This document shows positions 1-12,800 of a DNA stretch of 64,000 bases, in pieces. Both the position numbers and the translations under genes were made by a program. The notes below the pieces were generated by a model, which was not told where the DNA came from, ran no database searches, and saw nothing but the letters and a program-made list of their open reading frames with translations. The DNA is from Phoenix dactylifera (taxonomy: Eukaryota; Streptophyta; Magnoliopsida; Arecales; Arecaceae): NCBI RefSeq assembly GCF_009389715.1, contig NC_052399.1, positions 16,185,646 to 16,249,645 of the forward strand, written 5' to 3'. Every line of letters begins with the position of its first letter. The first letter of the stretch is position 1.

Positions 1-1286
1 TTTTTTTTGCAGTAAATGTTATTATGATGGGAAATTGTGATGCGTGCAGGCAGAAGCGATATGTGTAGTTTATTATTTTTGCTTTACATGTTGTAGTTTA
101 TTTAGAAGGAACAAGAAGAAAAAGAAATAAAGATTATTTCATCATGATGTGAAGACCAGTTAATGCTGCATGTGTTCAGGGTTAAGATCGAATAACATCA
201 CCTTAACTTGGTTGTTCCAGCCATTCTTGCCAAGCACCTTTTTAACAAACCATTTTTCCTGAGGGTGGTAAGAGTCGGCATTTTATAAAGTTGACAGCAC
301 TACCTTTATTAAACCCTCAGTAAACTATTCCACCTTGTAGGGTGAAATAGTGTACTTTGATTGAAGTGGATTAAAGATATCTGAATCCATTCATTTTGGG
401 CTAACTCATTCAGCAATCAAACATTGTCTAATTGTGGGAATTTTTTTTAAAAAAAATCACTTACCTACGAACACTTTTATTTCTTAACAACCTACGAACA
501 ATTTATGAAGAATTTACATTAAAATGTCCAACCCTTGATAGTTCTATAAATTCATCATTTGGGCAAAAATAATATTCTGGAATATTTGAACTAGAGTTTT
601 TAGCCAATGAACAGTGACATGAGATTAATGTGAAAGAATAGCTTATAATACTATTCCTCCGTTTTGGCCCATACTTACGAGTTTCTAGTAGGAGTACTTG
701 CATGCAGACGTTTATGATTGTGTATAATGTGGACTGTTGATTGAGCATCAAAGGTGGGATGTCTACTGTAAGGTGTGAATCTGTAGAGATGGAGCAGGTA
801 AAATAAAGGTTCACCGTTTTTAAGTTTGGAGTTGGTTGGATACATGATGTGCACATAAACCCAAAGAACGAGCTATGACGTATGCATCACTTGGTGACAT
901 AGGAATTCAATCCAACAACTGGACTATTCCTATAATTTTCCTAGTGGGCTTGTTTTTCTGTCTCCTTAATAATTGTGGGATGCATCTCCCTTGCATACTC
1001 ATTTTTGCATTGGCATCTTCTGTTTGCTTGCCCCGATGCATCCTCATTTTTGCATTGGTATCTTCTGTTTACTTTCCCCTCCACAGCTGACAATTCTAAA
1101 TCTATGTTCTGGATTTTCCATGTTAATCTTTGTAATAATTTCTTTAAGCAAGCTTTTTTTTTTTTCCTTTTTTCTGTATGAACTTTTTCTGCTCATTATT
1201 AATTTGGAATATTATTTGCTTTTAGTTTGATCCACAAAATGCCACAGACATATGTTTGTAATAATTTCTCTTCAACTATCGTGCAG
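1..1286 (+). other. Intron (5' part) of the GMI1-like gene; no exon found
   Basis: No coding exon could be placed here. The first recognisable exon downstream already encodes the second ATP-binding motif of the GHKL fold, so the exon carrying the N-box (E-x-x-D-N-x-x-D-A type) must lie upstream of the window. I looked for such a motif here and did not find it. The region is AT-rich with poly-T runs. A short imperfect tandem duplication (about 45 bp period, 981-1080) is the only structure noted. Confidence 0.6.
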
Positions 1287-4200
1287 TGTAATGATCAATG
1301 AACAGAAGATTGTAATTTTTGATAGTGGCCCTGGAATGGATGGTAGTGAGGAGAACTCTATATCAAAGTGGTATGTTGTTGCAGTAATTTTTGACTTGAT
1401 GCCTTTTTGATTGTGAACATTAAAGTTAGGTGTGCAAAAGTTACTTGGTGTAGTTTATCTATTCTAGAATAAAAGAGTTACTCATATTCTAACTGAATCA
1501 AAAATTTGTCTGATATTCCTTTCCCTGTAGGACCAGGAATCTGGGTCTGACTTGATTTCTGTTTCTGATGCAAAGGTTGTTGAGCCTGAAAGATCTGACA
1601 TGGTCAACTTGCAATTGGATTCTGATTTTAATGTCAACTTGAATGAGGAGCGAGAATCCTAATACTTAAACTCGAGAGAAGCAATCTAGGGGTTTAATAC
1701 TTGGTGTTAATGTTTTTTTTCCTTAAAATAACCTCACTTTTCTCTCTCCTGCTTTCCTTTTTTTTTTTTTGTTAATTTGAGAACTAAACTGCACTTTCGG
1801 GGAGGTTCACATACTGATGAAACAATTTGTGGCAGTAGAGTAAGATTTTTGTCATTGTCTAGGACTAACTTTTTTGTTACTATGTCTGCAGCATTCCTAA
1901 TGTCTCTCATCTTTGATTGCGATGAATTCCTATGACCGCAGTTATTTTTTGATGCCTACAAACTCTGTTCTATTACAAGAATAATAAAATATGGCCTCAA
2001 GTTTATACCTGATGCATGCAGGCCTTGTGCATTTTCGTTCTTGCTACTTAATTTGAATGCCTGATTATGTCTATATTCAGGTTAATATATGGAAATATCT
2101 TGTTTTTGATTTTCTTTTGATTTGTTTCTCGATGTTGGCTACTTACAGTTTGACCTTGTGTATATTTGTGCTGTGTCTTAACTGTTAATTGTTTGCAGTT
2201 CCCAAGATTCAGAGAAAATCTGTAAAAGAACTAAATATGGTCTCAACATAATAATTTTTGGCTTTTCTAAGAGACATCTTTTAAACATCATTTAATTCTT
2301 AGTGTTGGTTAGACTGCATAATAATGTTTATTGGTTAGTCAAGTTAGTTACTGTCATCTTTTGATAACTAACGAAATGTTGTACTCTTTATTTTATTTTA
2401 TTTTATTACTTTGGTTTTTTAAATATTTTGGAGTTCAGCACCATTTTCTTATTAATTTTTGACCCTAATGTAGGGGAAGGATGGGTTCATCCAATCACAG
2501 GCCGTCTAGGCAAATGGCTATTGGTGGGAAAGCCCCATATTTGATGGTAACCCTTGAATGCTCAAGAGTAGTGACATATTTTTAGTTTATCTATCGAGAT
2601 GTTTCATATTTTCTAAAACAATTCTGTTGCAGTATCCCCCTACACCATGCCTGATGTTCTTGACTTTTTCTACAATTTGGTTTCATAAATAGAGAGATAT
2701 ATAAACTTTAATTTCATGTTAGTATATTCTTTTAAAGGGTACTTAGAGAGGTAAAATTTATACTCTTGCCTTTTAGTAGACAAATCATGATATGTGACTG
2801 TTATATTTTTTCGAACTCAATGGTAATTTCATTTTGACCCAGCTGTTAGACGATATAGCAAACATATTTTGGGGACAGGCAATCTATGTTGTTATTGTGT
2901 TACCAACATCATGCCCTTCCTTTTATTTATTTTTAGAGACGAAATCAAGGAACTGTTTTGTGCACTATTAGGATCAATCTCTAGGGGCTCGTTGCATTAG
3001 AGACAATTAAAGTAATGTTTTTCACTTTGTCTGTGGTTCATCAAGTGGTCTTTCTGTAATTTTATTTGTTTTTTTTCTTCTGGATTTTGCATATCTTTAT
3101 ATAATTTAACAAAGCTTTGGATTATGGAGGATAAACCTTAAAAGTTCTAGAATGGAAAATATATCTTGTGAGAATGCTTGATCCTACATCTTTGTCTATG
3201 TGCAGCCTTTTTTTGGGATGTTTGGTTATGGTGGGCCAATTGCTTCAATGCATTTGGGAAGGTATAGGATTTGGTAGTTATTTCAAATCATGCACATTTC
3301 GAGTGTTATGTCTCAGATTCATTTTCTTGGTACATCCATATGGTGACTAAATTCACAGGCACGCTGTGGTTTCTTCAAAGACCAAAGAGTCAAAGAAAGT
3401 GTATACTCTTCACCTTTCAAGAGATGCTTTGTTAAACAAATCGACTCGTAAATGCGTTTGGAGGGTAAAACGTTATTCTAAGAGCGTAAATGATTATTCA
3501 ATCACTTATTTGTTTGTTTTTTCTGCATCTTAATTGCATGATTGTATACAGACCGATGGCGGTATCAGGGATCCCTTGGAAGAGGAAATCCAAATATCAC
3601 CTCATGGAAGCTTTACTCAGGTATCCTTATAGAAATGATTCTCCTTTATTTAGTTTTTACCTTGACTTTCGATTAAAGTAGTATGAACATGTTCACAGAT
3701 AAATACACTGCAGGTAGTATATAAGCCACTTAGGTTATGGTTCTTTGGAATTAGAATTTGTTTGTGAAGTGTCTTTTTTTTTCTAGTGTGCTTTTGACTG
3801 GTCATATCAAGAGTACATAAAGTTAAAAATCATGGAGAAAGTATCTATGCACACGGTAGGTAACTTTATAAAATTTTAGTCTGTCATTAACATTCACTTT
3901 TAGAGATTGATGCCTGGTCACTCTTCTGGGTTTCTTTTTTCTACTTCCAATTTTTATGGTAAAATTGGAATTTTATTAAGGGGTCGATAAATTTAGTAAA
4001 TTATTCTGCAAAATTAATGAAAACTACAACCAGCCAAAATTTACCTCTTAAAAACTGCATACCAACCTATCGAAGTCTCTGGTATATATGATTTTATTAA
4101 ATTTCGAAAGTTGAAACACATTTAGTCATTTTTGTCTTTGAATATTCTTGAATTGCTATGCTGCTTGTTTTCGTAACATGACTTTTATGTGGTGGTTCTT

Positions 4201-7200
4201 TTTTTTTATAAAAAAAAAACATTTACCGTTCAGCTGATTTTTTGAAGGAGATTGTAGAGAATATGGTGTTGTTATCAGAAGGACCAAACTAGAGTAAACT
4301 GAATACAACTCTGATGTTATTTTTTTTTGGATGATAGAGGGTTTACTGGGCGGCAGATTTTTATCTTTCTTGGTTCTGAAAGTTAAATCTGATAAGGCAA
4401 TTGCGGTTTTCTCATGCGATCTAAAACCTGGGTTAATCAAGTGAAGATATGCATATGGAGTGCTATTTGGTTAATTAACACTGTTGTGGCAGTTTGGATA
4501 TTTCATGGAGCAGTTACGTTGGTTGCTTGATTTGTGTGGCTTCGAAATTTGTGCAGTAAGAACTAATGATCTGTCATGTGCATGGCAGATGCTTGGCATT
4601 TTCATTGTCCATTAAAGTCTGGTAGGATGGATTTAAAAAGGAAAAATATAATATGATGCTTGGGATTATGTGTATACAATGGAGAACAAGTCAAGGAAAA
4701 ACTGTTTGTGATGGTTTATTAATAAAAGTTGACAGATTATAGGATAATCTGTGAAGATTTCATGGTAATTGGACCAAAACTGAATACTTTGTTGCTAGTT
4801 TAGTTCATTTAATTTTGGAGCTGAGGGCAATTAAAATTAGACTACAAGATATGCAAAACAATTTGTGTTGACGAAGCCTTAAATAAGTGGAAACAGAATT
4901 GGTGGACTAGAGAAGTTTTTATGGATTTTTATGCAGTCATCTGAAATCATTTTAGAATGAAGAGAAATTTTTTTGACTTAAGCATATGATTTAGTTGGAT
5001 AATTAATGTAATAGTGAAACTTTTATGAGCATATGTTGATTGTAAGCTCCAATCTGACAGGAGTCTGTTAAGGTGGACACGTGAAAAAACAAAAAAAGTT
5101 TGTATAATAACTGAAGAAAGTTTAGAAGTTGCAGAAACAGAGATTTAGACAATGGAAACCCATCTGATAAGGTTTGGACATGTTAGGCATGAGTGTAGAT
5201 GATTATGTTGAAGCAAGATTTTTTGGAGCTATGGTTAGAGTGTCTGATAATAGAGTGTGGTGGTTGAATGAGATTTTTTTTCCTTTTTTCCCTTGATGAA
5301 AAGAGCAAGAAAATAAAAAAGGTGAAATTGAAAAATAACAAATCACTAAATATTATCCGTTAAAAACATAAGCATAAATTTAAATGGTGCATCTGAAGAA
5401 GGTTAAAGAGATTGAATAATTTAAATATGGAGAGAAAGAACATTTCAGATATAAATTATGTGAACCTATAAAAGATTGGAGAAGTGGACTTAATTGAACA
5501 AAAAATTGATGAATTGGGTGAAATTTGACCAAAACAAAGTCCCAATTTGTAAAATACATAGGGCTAAGATTACTCTTTGAAGCAGAAATATAAAAAGCCT
5601 GCAACTTATAAATAATTGAACAAAGACATATCAAACTAGAAAAAGTTTAAACAGAAAATGCTATTGAGTGCAAAATTCATAAAATCTGAATGATTCTTAT
5701 GACATTCATAATACACTCATACATCGTATACTCGTACAGCCGCATTCAACTTGCACGACAATTAGATTGTGGAAAGATGAAAGGCTTACTTTCAAATACC
5801 GGTGCCCGACGTCATCCCAGTTTATCACCAGAATGGTCTGGTATCGTGTACCAACACATGGCATGAGACTGCATCCTGTATTGTCACACAGTATGGGACT
5901 GCATCCTGTATCGATAGATTGTGTACCGATGCCGGGAACCTGCTGGAATGATGGACCTCATGTCGTCCCATTCTGGCGGTATTTGAAATCTTGCATAAAA
6001 CTAAAAAAAATTAGCTGTTATTTATAGGCTTTATCAGAATTATCTGAGATTAGCTTTTCCAATCCCTCCCAAGTCACCTGGTATGGGCTATGTTTGCTAT
6101 CAATATTCAATTTGGTGAGTCCTTTTATATAAAATTAGCGTAATGGAGATAACATAACACATGATGTGATTTTGCTGTAGTAGTGATTAAAAGATGCTTG
6201 CTATGAGTCCTCATCTTTTTCATGCTCGTGTTTTATTTGTCCCCTCTTTTGGCAAAAAAAATCACTGTAGGGAGGTTGCAATGGGAAGAAGTGTAGGTTG
6301 TAGAGAATAGAAGAGACTAAACAGATACTGAAATAGGAGTATGAGATGTGGAAAAGGAAAGTATTGCTACGATATTTCTGGGATATGAGGTTAATATGTG
6401 TAATTTCTATTCCTGAAGTGACATGATACAGTTGAACAGGTTTTGATGTATTGGTTGGGTTCCTTCAAAGATGTGTGTGGGGCCTATATGTTCTTAGGTT
6501 AACATAATTATATGACAATTATGGTCAATAATGTTATGGAAATTAAATTGTAGATGGTATAGGTGAACTAGTTGCGCAAGAGTGGGATGAGGGTGCTTTG
6601 GAAAGACATGTTAAAGGAATCATATCGTGAAATGGTTAAGAAAGCGGAATTAAATGATCAAAACTAGGAGATGAAGACTTCAGGTTGTCTAGATGATAGC
6701 TATGGGAAGATTGTAACAAGGTATGTCGTACCGTTTGGTACGAGGCGTACTGTACCGTACTGACAAAAAACTGATATGAAACAAACCTTCAAGTTGGTAC
6801 AAGCCCCACACCGTCTGTACCGAGGCGTACCAAGGTGCGCATTGGTCTGTACTGAGATGGAGATTCAGAAAAATGGTTGGAGAGTTATTTTGGTACAAAG
6901 GTGTACTGTACCATACCAATAAGGTACTGATACGGTATCCAGTATCAAGAATGCAGACCTTGATTATAGAAGCAAGCATTGACAAATAATGTGCCATATA
7001 AAAACAATTTGAATGCAATTATTAATTCATGAAGATGACACCATATAAACAGGAGGGGGATGGGTGGTTGTCATTATGGTTGTTCATGATATTCTTTCAA
7101 TTTATGATACATTTTTATATTTGTTATTTATTTGTGATGTATGATGTAGTAGATGCAAGAGTGCAAGAATATTTGTTATAGGGATAGAGACAATATTTAT

Positions 7201-9832
7201 AATTACAATAGAGATGAGCTGACATATTATGCGTCTATTGGGCAGATTACTTATTTCTTATGTGCTATCTTATATTTTTTTAGATTAAATATAAAATATC
7301 TATGGCATAGAAGGTTTATGATGCTGTATGAGTTAGAATGTCAAATGGTAAGTTTTTCTATTGAACCTTGTAAAGTTCCACTTGAATATTAGGGCATTCA
7401 ATTTAATTAACTGTATAGAACATATATTGTTGTTGATCTGAAAACTGTGACCTATATATTTTTCAAAAAATTAGGGTTAATTATGCTTTTGGTTCTCCAA
7501 GTTTAGGTCAGATTTTTAATAGGTCCCTTAACTTCAAAAAGCTGAAATTTAGTCCCTATTTTTTCTCAACCGTTTTAATCTGGCAACTTTCTCTCACAAG
7601 AAGTTCTTGCGGCATTAATTGGTGATTACGTGGTAGAAACCGCTTAGTTAGGTTATTACAGGCCGATTATTTGATGATGTGGCGTATGGGTGATGATGTG
7701 GTAGAACAGATGAAATTTTTTATTTTTATGATGCGGCATATGGGCGATGATGTGGCACATCCTACGGAATTTTCTGCCCAAAATTGTCCAATCAGCGAGT
7801 GCCACGTCATCACCCATGTGCAACATCATCAGCTATATGCGGCATCATCACCTGTATGCTGCATCACCACTCACGTACCACAACTTATGCTTTTGGTCCT
7901 CTAAGTTTCACAAATGTTTTTACATGGTCCTTATAGTTTAAAAATTTCTAATTAGGTCCTTTGATTTTCAAGTGTGATTTATGCAAAACTAATATGAAGA
8001 GGACAGTTAAAACTAATTTGAAGAAGTAATATATATATAATTTTGAAAAAGGAAAATTGCATTTATAATATATTATGACACTGCTGATTGTACTCCATCT
8101 TCAATCATACCCTTAACCCCATCCTCCTTTTCCTCCTACCTTCCACCAGAACAGACATAAATATACACGAGAAAAAAAATTACATGATTTTGTATATAAT
8201 TAAGTGGTGAGTTTTCTATGTTTTGAGCAGTTTAAGACAAAGCTTATTTTTGTTAGATGGCTTTACTTGTTGGCCTCATCCATTTGGTTTGTAGACTTCA
8301 ATCACGGATTATTTTGACAGGTTGAAATCCAGGATCTAAAGATGAGGTTCTCAGAGACATTTAAACTTCAATGTTTCCTGAAGGATGTCTACTTTCCATA
8401 CATCCAGGTCTTTCCCTTGAGGCTAGTTTCCAGCTACATGTTATTTCTGAAGGCAAATAAATCACAAGACATACAGATATTGTTCGTTTTCCTAAATGTT
8501 TCTTGTTTCTCACTGTGATTTATTGTCGTATTTTTTTGGACCTCTACTTCAAAGTTAAAGTCAATCGGCAGACCAATCAGATGTCAATTGCTCTTTTGAT
8601 CTTTTAGTTAAATTTTTGTCTTGAATGAGCATCACATGGATAGTTGTGTAAGAAGTGACAATCTCTAAAATTCTAAAAGCTGTCGGTGGGTGCAGGTTTG
8701 CTGTCAATCTTGCACGGACTCCAAGTTCGTTATAATCTTGACTTAGACTTTTCTTTTGAACTTCTACCATCTACTAAAGCTTTATGAACGTAATGCAACC
8801 TAATTTCTTGAAATAATATTCACTAGAACATTTCTGAAAAATTTGCCTATCTATTTGTTGTTGTTTGTATGGATGTGTTATTGCATTGCATCTTTTCTGT
8901 GTTTATTGGTCTATTTAGCACGCGTTGTATATGCTCTGCAGGTTTTTACATATTTTCGATCAATTTCTGAAGTACATTTGGTATGGATGCCATTAACCAC
9001 TATAGTTGGCCATTATGATCTGTTTTAATATTGACATGGAGTGGATGCTCTGTGCTAGGAGGGTGTTGCGTGCATACTTGTCATATCATATCTGAGAGGG
9101 TCTGAGTGGAGAATATGATCATCAAATGTGAGAGAGATTTTGTCACACTAATCATTGAATATGATCAACCTGCAATATATATTCTTGGATATGCATGTTT
9201 GGGCCTTCATTCTCTATATTCGCTGGTACTGTGAATTTTGGTTACCTCTAATATCTGGACAGGATTTATAAAGCCTGTTTCCTTGCTCTGCAACAGAATG
9301 TCTATGATAATAGGGATGATTATGTGTCAGTAAATCTTTTCTCCCTCTTTTTTGGTCAGAAAATGAAAGAAATAAAAAGAACAAAAATCATTCTCCGCTG
9401 CTTACGTCATTTCGGTGATCTCTGGTTCTCTATATCATGGATAGGAGTTTTCATGGTGCACCTGTAGAGTTTTTCTAATTATGAGCTTGTGCAACATGAT
9501 GGATTCTGTGCTGATCACTTGCATAGGCATATGACAGAGAAGATGTGTCATTACTAACATGGATAAGTATGAACGACGTAGAAGTACTCAACTCTTTACC
9601 ATGGCGGTACCTGTTTGACACATAGCAGCCAGAAACTTATACTTAGGGTGGTGTGCCTGCTTTGGAGCCTTCTTCCTAAGCATTTCCTTTTTCTTCCTAT
9701 TTTATTTTATTTTATTTTCTCAAGTAGATTTGTTTCCCCTTACCTACTGCTTCCATCAAGGTAGACATTATATGGTGTATGATACCTTCAATTATTCTGT
9801 TGTACTTAATAAGAAAAAGTATAGGGTCCCTC

Positions 9833-9864
<32 letters not shown>

Positions 9865-12800
9865 CTATCTGCCTGTTGCCCCTTTCTTGGTGTGTGTGTG
9901 TGTGTGTGTGTCTATCTGCCTGTTGCCCCTTTCTTGCTAAGAGCAAGAGTTGAGTGTGGCTGGGTTGAGTTTCAGCTTTGGGTTTGTGGTGGAAGCCCAA
10001 ACCCAATGAAGCTGATATTCAGCCTATACTTTCTGATTGCACATCTCTGTGTTCGTAAATTTTGTATATCGCCCATTGCAGTGGTCTTACTTTGAAGCTT
10101 GTTGAAATTGGAATACCAGCTTCTAGACTTTCACTCCGATCATATCTCTCGACATTCGCTTTTTCTCGGCATTTTTCATTCTTCTTTAAATTGTGTTTTT
10201 CATCTTCTTAATCTATAGAATGCTTGTTTTTCCCGAAATAGATGCAACTTATTATCTCTTTATTTGCAACTTCTATACTCAAATTAAGTTGTGTAGAAAT
10301 GTGTCAACAACATGTGATTGGCACTGACTCTCATCAAGCTTCTGACTTTTCAATATAAAAAACATGGACTAATATGCACTTTTAGTACGGACAACATTCA
10401 TCCTACTTTTGGTTTGTTCAGAAAGCTATTTTAAAAGATTTTGTCCAATAGTTTTAAGAATTTCCATATGTCATCTTTGTATTTGGAAGCATGGGTCAAC
10501 AGAACCAAGCATGGATCCATCCTTCTTTCTATTCAAGCTAGGCATGGTTTTAATTTTTCTAGCAGGTGGAACTTGCTAGGGTTCATTTTTGTAGTAGATG
10601 TAACTTAGAAATGTATCGTGCTCTTGTTAATATAAAATGATATAAATCTTACATGGCTGAAGGATGAATAGGCTAACTGTGTATATTTTTTAGTTTCATC
10701 CAGCCAAAACATATATTGCTTCTCAATCTCATGCTCGAATTAGATCATCTCTTATATACCATGTTAGTAAATTGCTTATTTAATGACTTGTTATTTATGC
10801 TGTGAGAAATTGTATTTTCTGTTTTTCCATTAGATTAACTTGAATGATGTTTTCTATTTTCGTTTTATTGTTAATGAGCTATATTTTATGATTTGATTAC
10901 CCATCATGTAAACTGCATATATTTATTTTGGCACAGTGTGATGAAGAGCACGCCTCAAAAAAAACAAGCATGCCTGTTGAGTTCCAGGTTTGGTGGTCTA
11001 TTCTTAGTATCAAATGTTCTTTATATTTAATACCAGTTTTTGTTCTTTTATAAATAATGTTGGTGCCTTTTAATCTCGTTCTTCTGTTGGTGGTCCCATA
11101 GTCATTCATTTCAAAATTCAAATTGTTGAGGCAACTCCATTTCAAAATGCAAATTGTTGATGCGACTCCATTTATTAATGTGACGCTTGCATGGCGTATT
11201 AAAACTTTTAGAGAATGCCTCCAAAAATTTTCGACTAATCCTGATTGAAGGATTCTTAAGATCAACACATTGAAGTATAAAAATCAATTATTAGAGTGAA
11301 TGATGTATTCTTATTTGGACATAAAGCTAGATGAATATGCTTATAGATTTGCATGCAATAAGCTAGACACTGCACTGGGATGTGCTTACAGTTTACACGT
11401 GCTCATTAGCTACCATGCTATCTCTTGCCAACGTAGCTGAATTGAGAAATGCCGCGGAACTCAGTTGGATAGGTTTCTAGAGATGAGGCAATGGACAGGC
11501 ATAGGAGAGATTATGGTGTGGATAGGAGAAGAGGGCTTCTTAAGTTCGAGGATTTATTTGACAGTCTACAGGAGGAAATACCTTATACTATTCTTTTACA
11601 GAAAAACATATAGATATTGAAATATAGCCATTCAAGTGTTTTGTGAATAGGCCTCATCAACCAGTTGTTTGGCACTGGCTTTTTCATTTATGTATGTTAT
11701 AAACCTTATAACATGACAGTCCATTATGTTGATTTCAAATTGATGGAATGTGGATGTTTTGGCCCCCTTACTTTTGAGAGAAATAACTAAGACTGGTTGA
11801 TTTGTTAAATTTCACTGCATGAAAAGCTTCCAGTTCCGGATCCCACGCTGATCCGGTACCGGTTCCTGCCCGAACCGGTTCGTACCGGCTGGTACGGGCC
11901 AGTATGACATATCCTGTTGTTAAGCATGGTATGCTGAATCGGCCCGTACCGGCCGGTTCAGCGCAGAACCGGTACGGTACGAAAGTGAAAAATAGTTCTG
12001 GCACTTATGGGGCCGGAATTGAGCGGAATGGAGGCGTACCGGTGCGAACCAGTCCGGTACCGCTGTGGGCAACGTGCCCACGCGCGCTATCTTATGGAGA
12101 ATGGTTTGGCACCGGTACAAACCGGTCTTAACCGGTCTTGAACCGGTCCGGTAGGCGACCGGTATGCCTACCAGTACCGGTTCAACATACCTTGCTCTTA
12201 AGTCTTAACAATAATCGTTAAGTTCTTTAAAGCATTTTGAAAACAACTTATTACTTTCATTGCTAATGTTTTTGCCCTCATTCTTGATGCCAGTCCTATT
12301 AATTGTGATTAAAAATATTAAACAAACAGTTTAATATATTTGAATTTATACTTGTCACCACTTTTTAAGGTCTATGGAAGCATCATCAATTTACTACTGT
12401 TTTCATCAAGCAAGTTGCAATTCTTCAGAATTTCAGATGTTTGAAATTGTTTGACATCATGAATCAATCCTCATTAAGATACTAGGACTTAATGGTGTTG
12501 AAGAACTATTCAAAATTTCAAATAATAAAAACTATGAAAAACCTTAAAAATATTTTTAGTATTTTCTATTCTACTGTATTGAAAAATCAGAATATGTAGT
12601 TTAATTAAAATAATTTTTCATTGTTTATCTGCGTAACTCCTTTTCTCTTTGTTAGTATCTGACTCTGGTGTCCATGCCCATGCAACACTTTCTAAAGCAT
12701 TTGGTAGGAAATAATATTTTGCTTTGTCTAGGTGAATGACATTGATTTAGCTGAAGTTCAAGGAGGGGAGGTTGCAGTCACTAATCTGCATTCATGTCAT

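Larger units (their letters stand above)
1287..8407 (+). other. GHKL ATPase module of the GMI1-like gene (exons 1-6 in window)
   Basis: Exon 1287-1370 reads KIVIFDSGPGMD, the D-x-G-x-G-M ATP-lid motif of GHKL (gyrase/Hsp90/HK/MutL) ATPases. Exons 2474-2546 and 3206-3261 then give AIGGKAPYLM followed by PFFGMFGYGG, the glycine-rich lid typical of MORC/SMCHD1 proteins. Exons 3359-3464, 3552-3620 and 8321-8407 continue with TKESKKVYTLHL, ISPHGSF and LKDVYFPYIQ. The catalytic Glu of the N-box is upstream of the window, so competence for ATP hydrolysis cannot be judged here. The 4.7 kb intron 3621-8320 holds two short ACCGGT-type elements and a repeat with inverted internal arms. Confidence 0.85.

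Noticed and set aside
3716..3732. Possible small exon reading VVYKPLR after CTGCAG
   Set aside because: The exons 3552-3620 and 8321-8407 already join in frame and match the family order (PHGSFTQ then VEIQDL); adding this segment breaks the frame.
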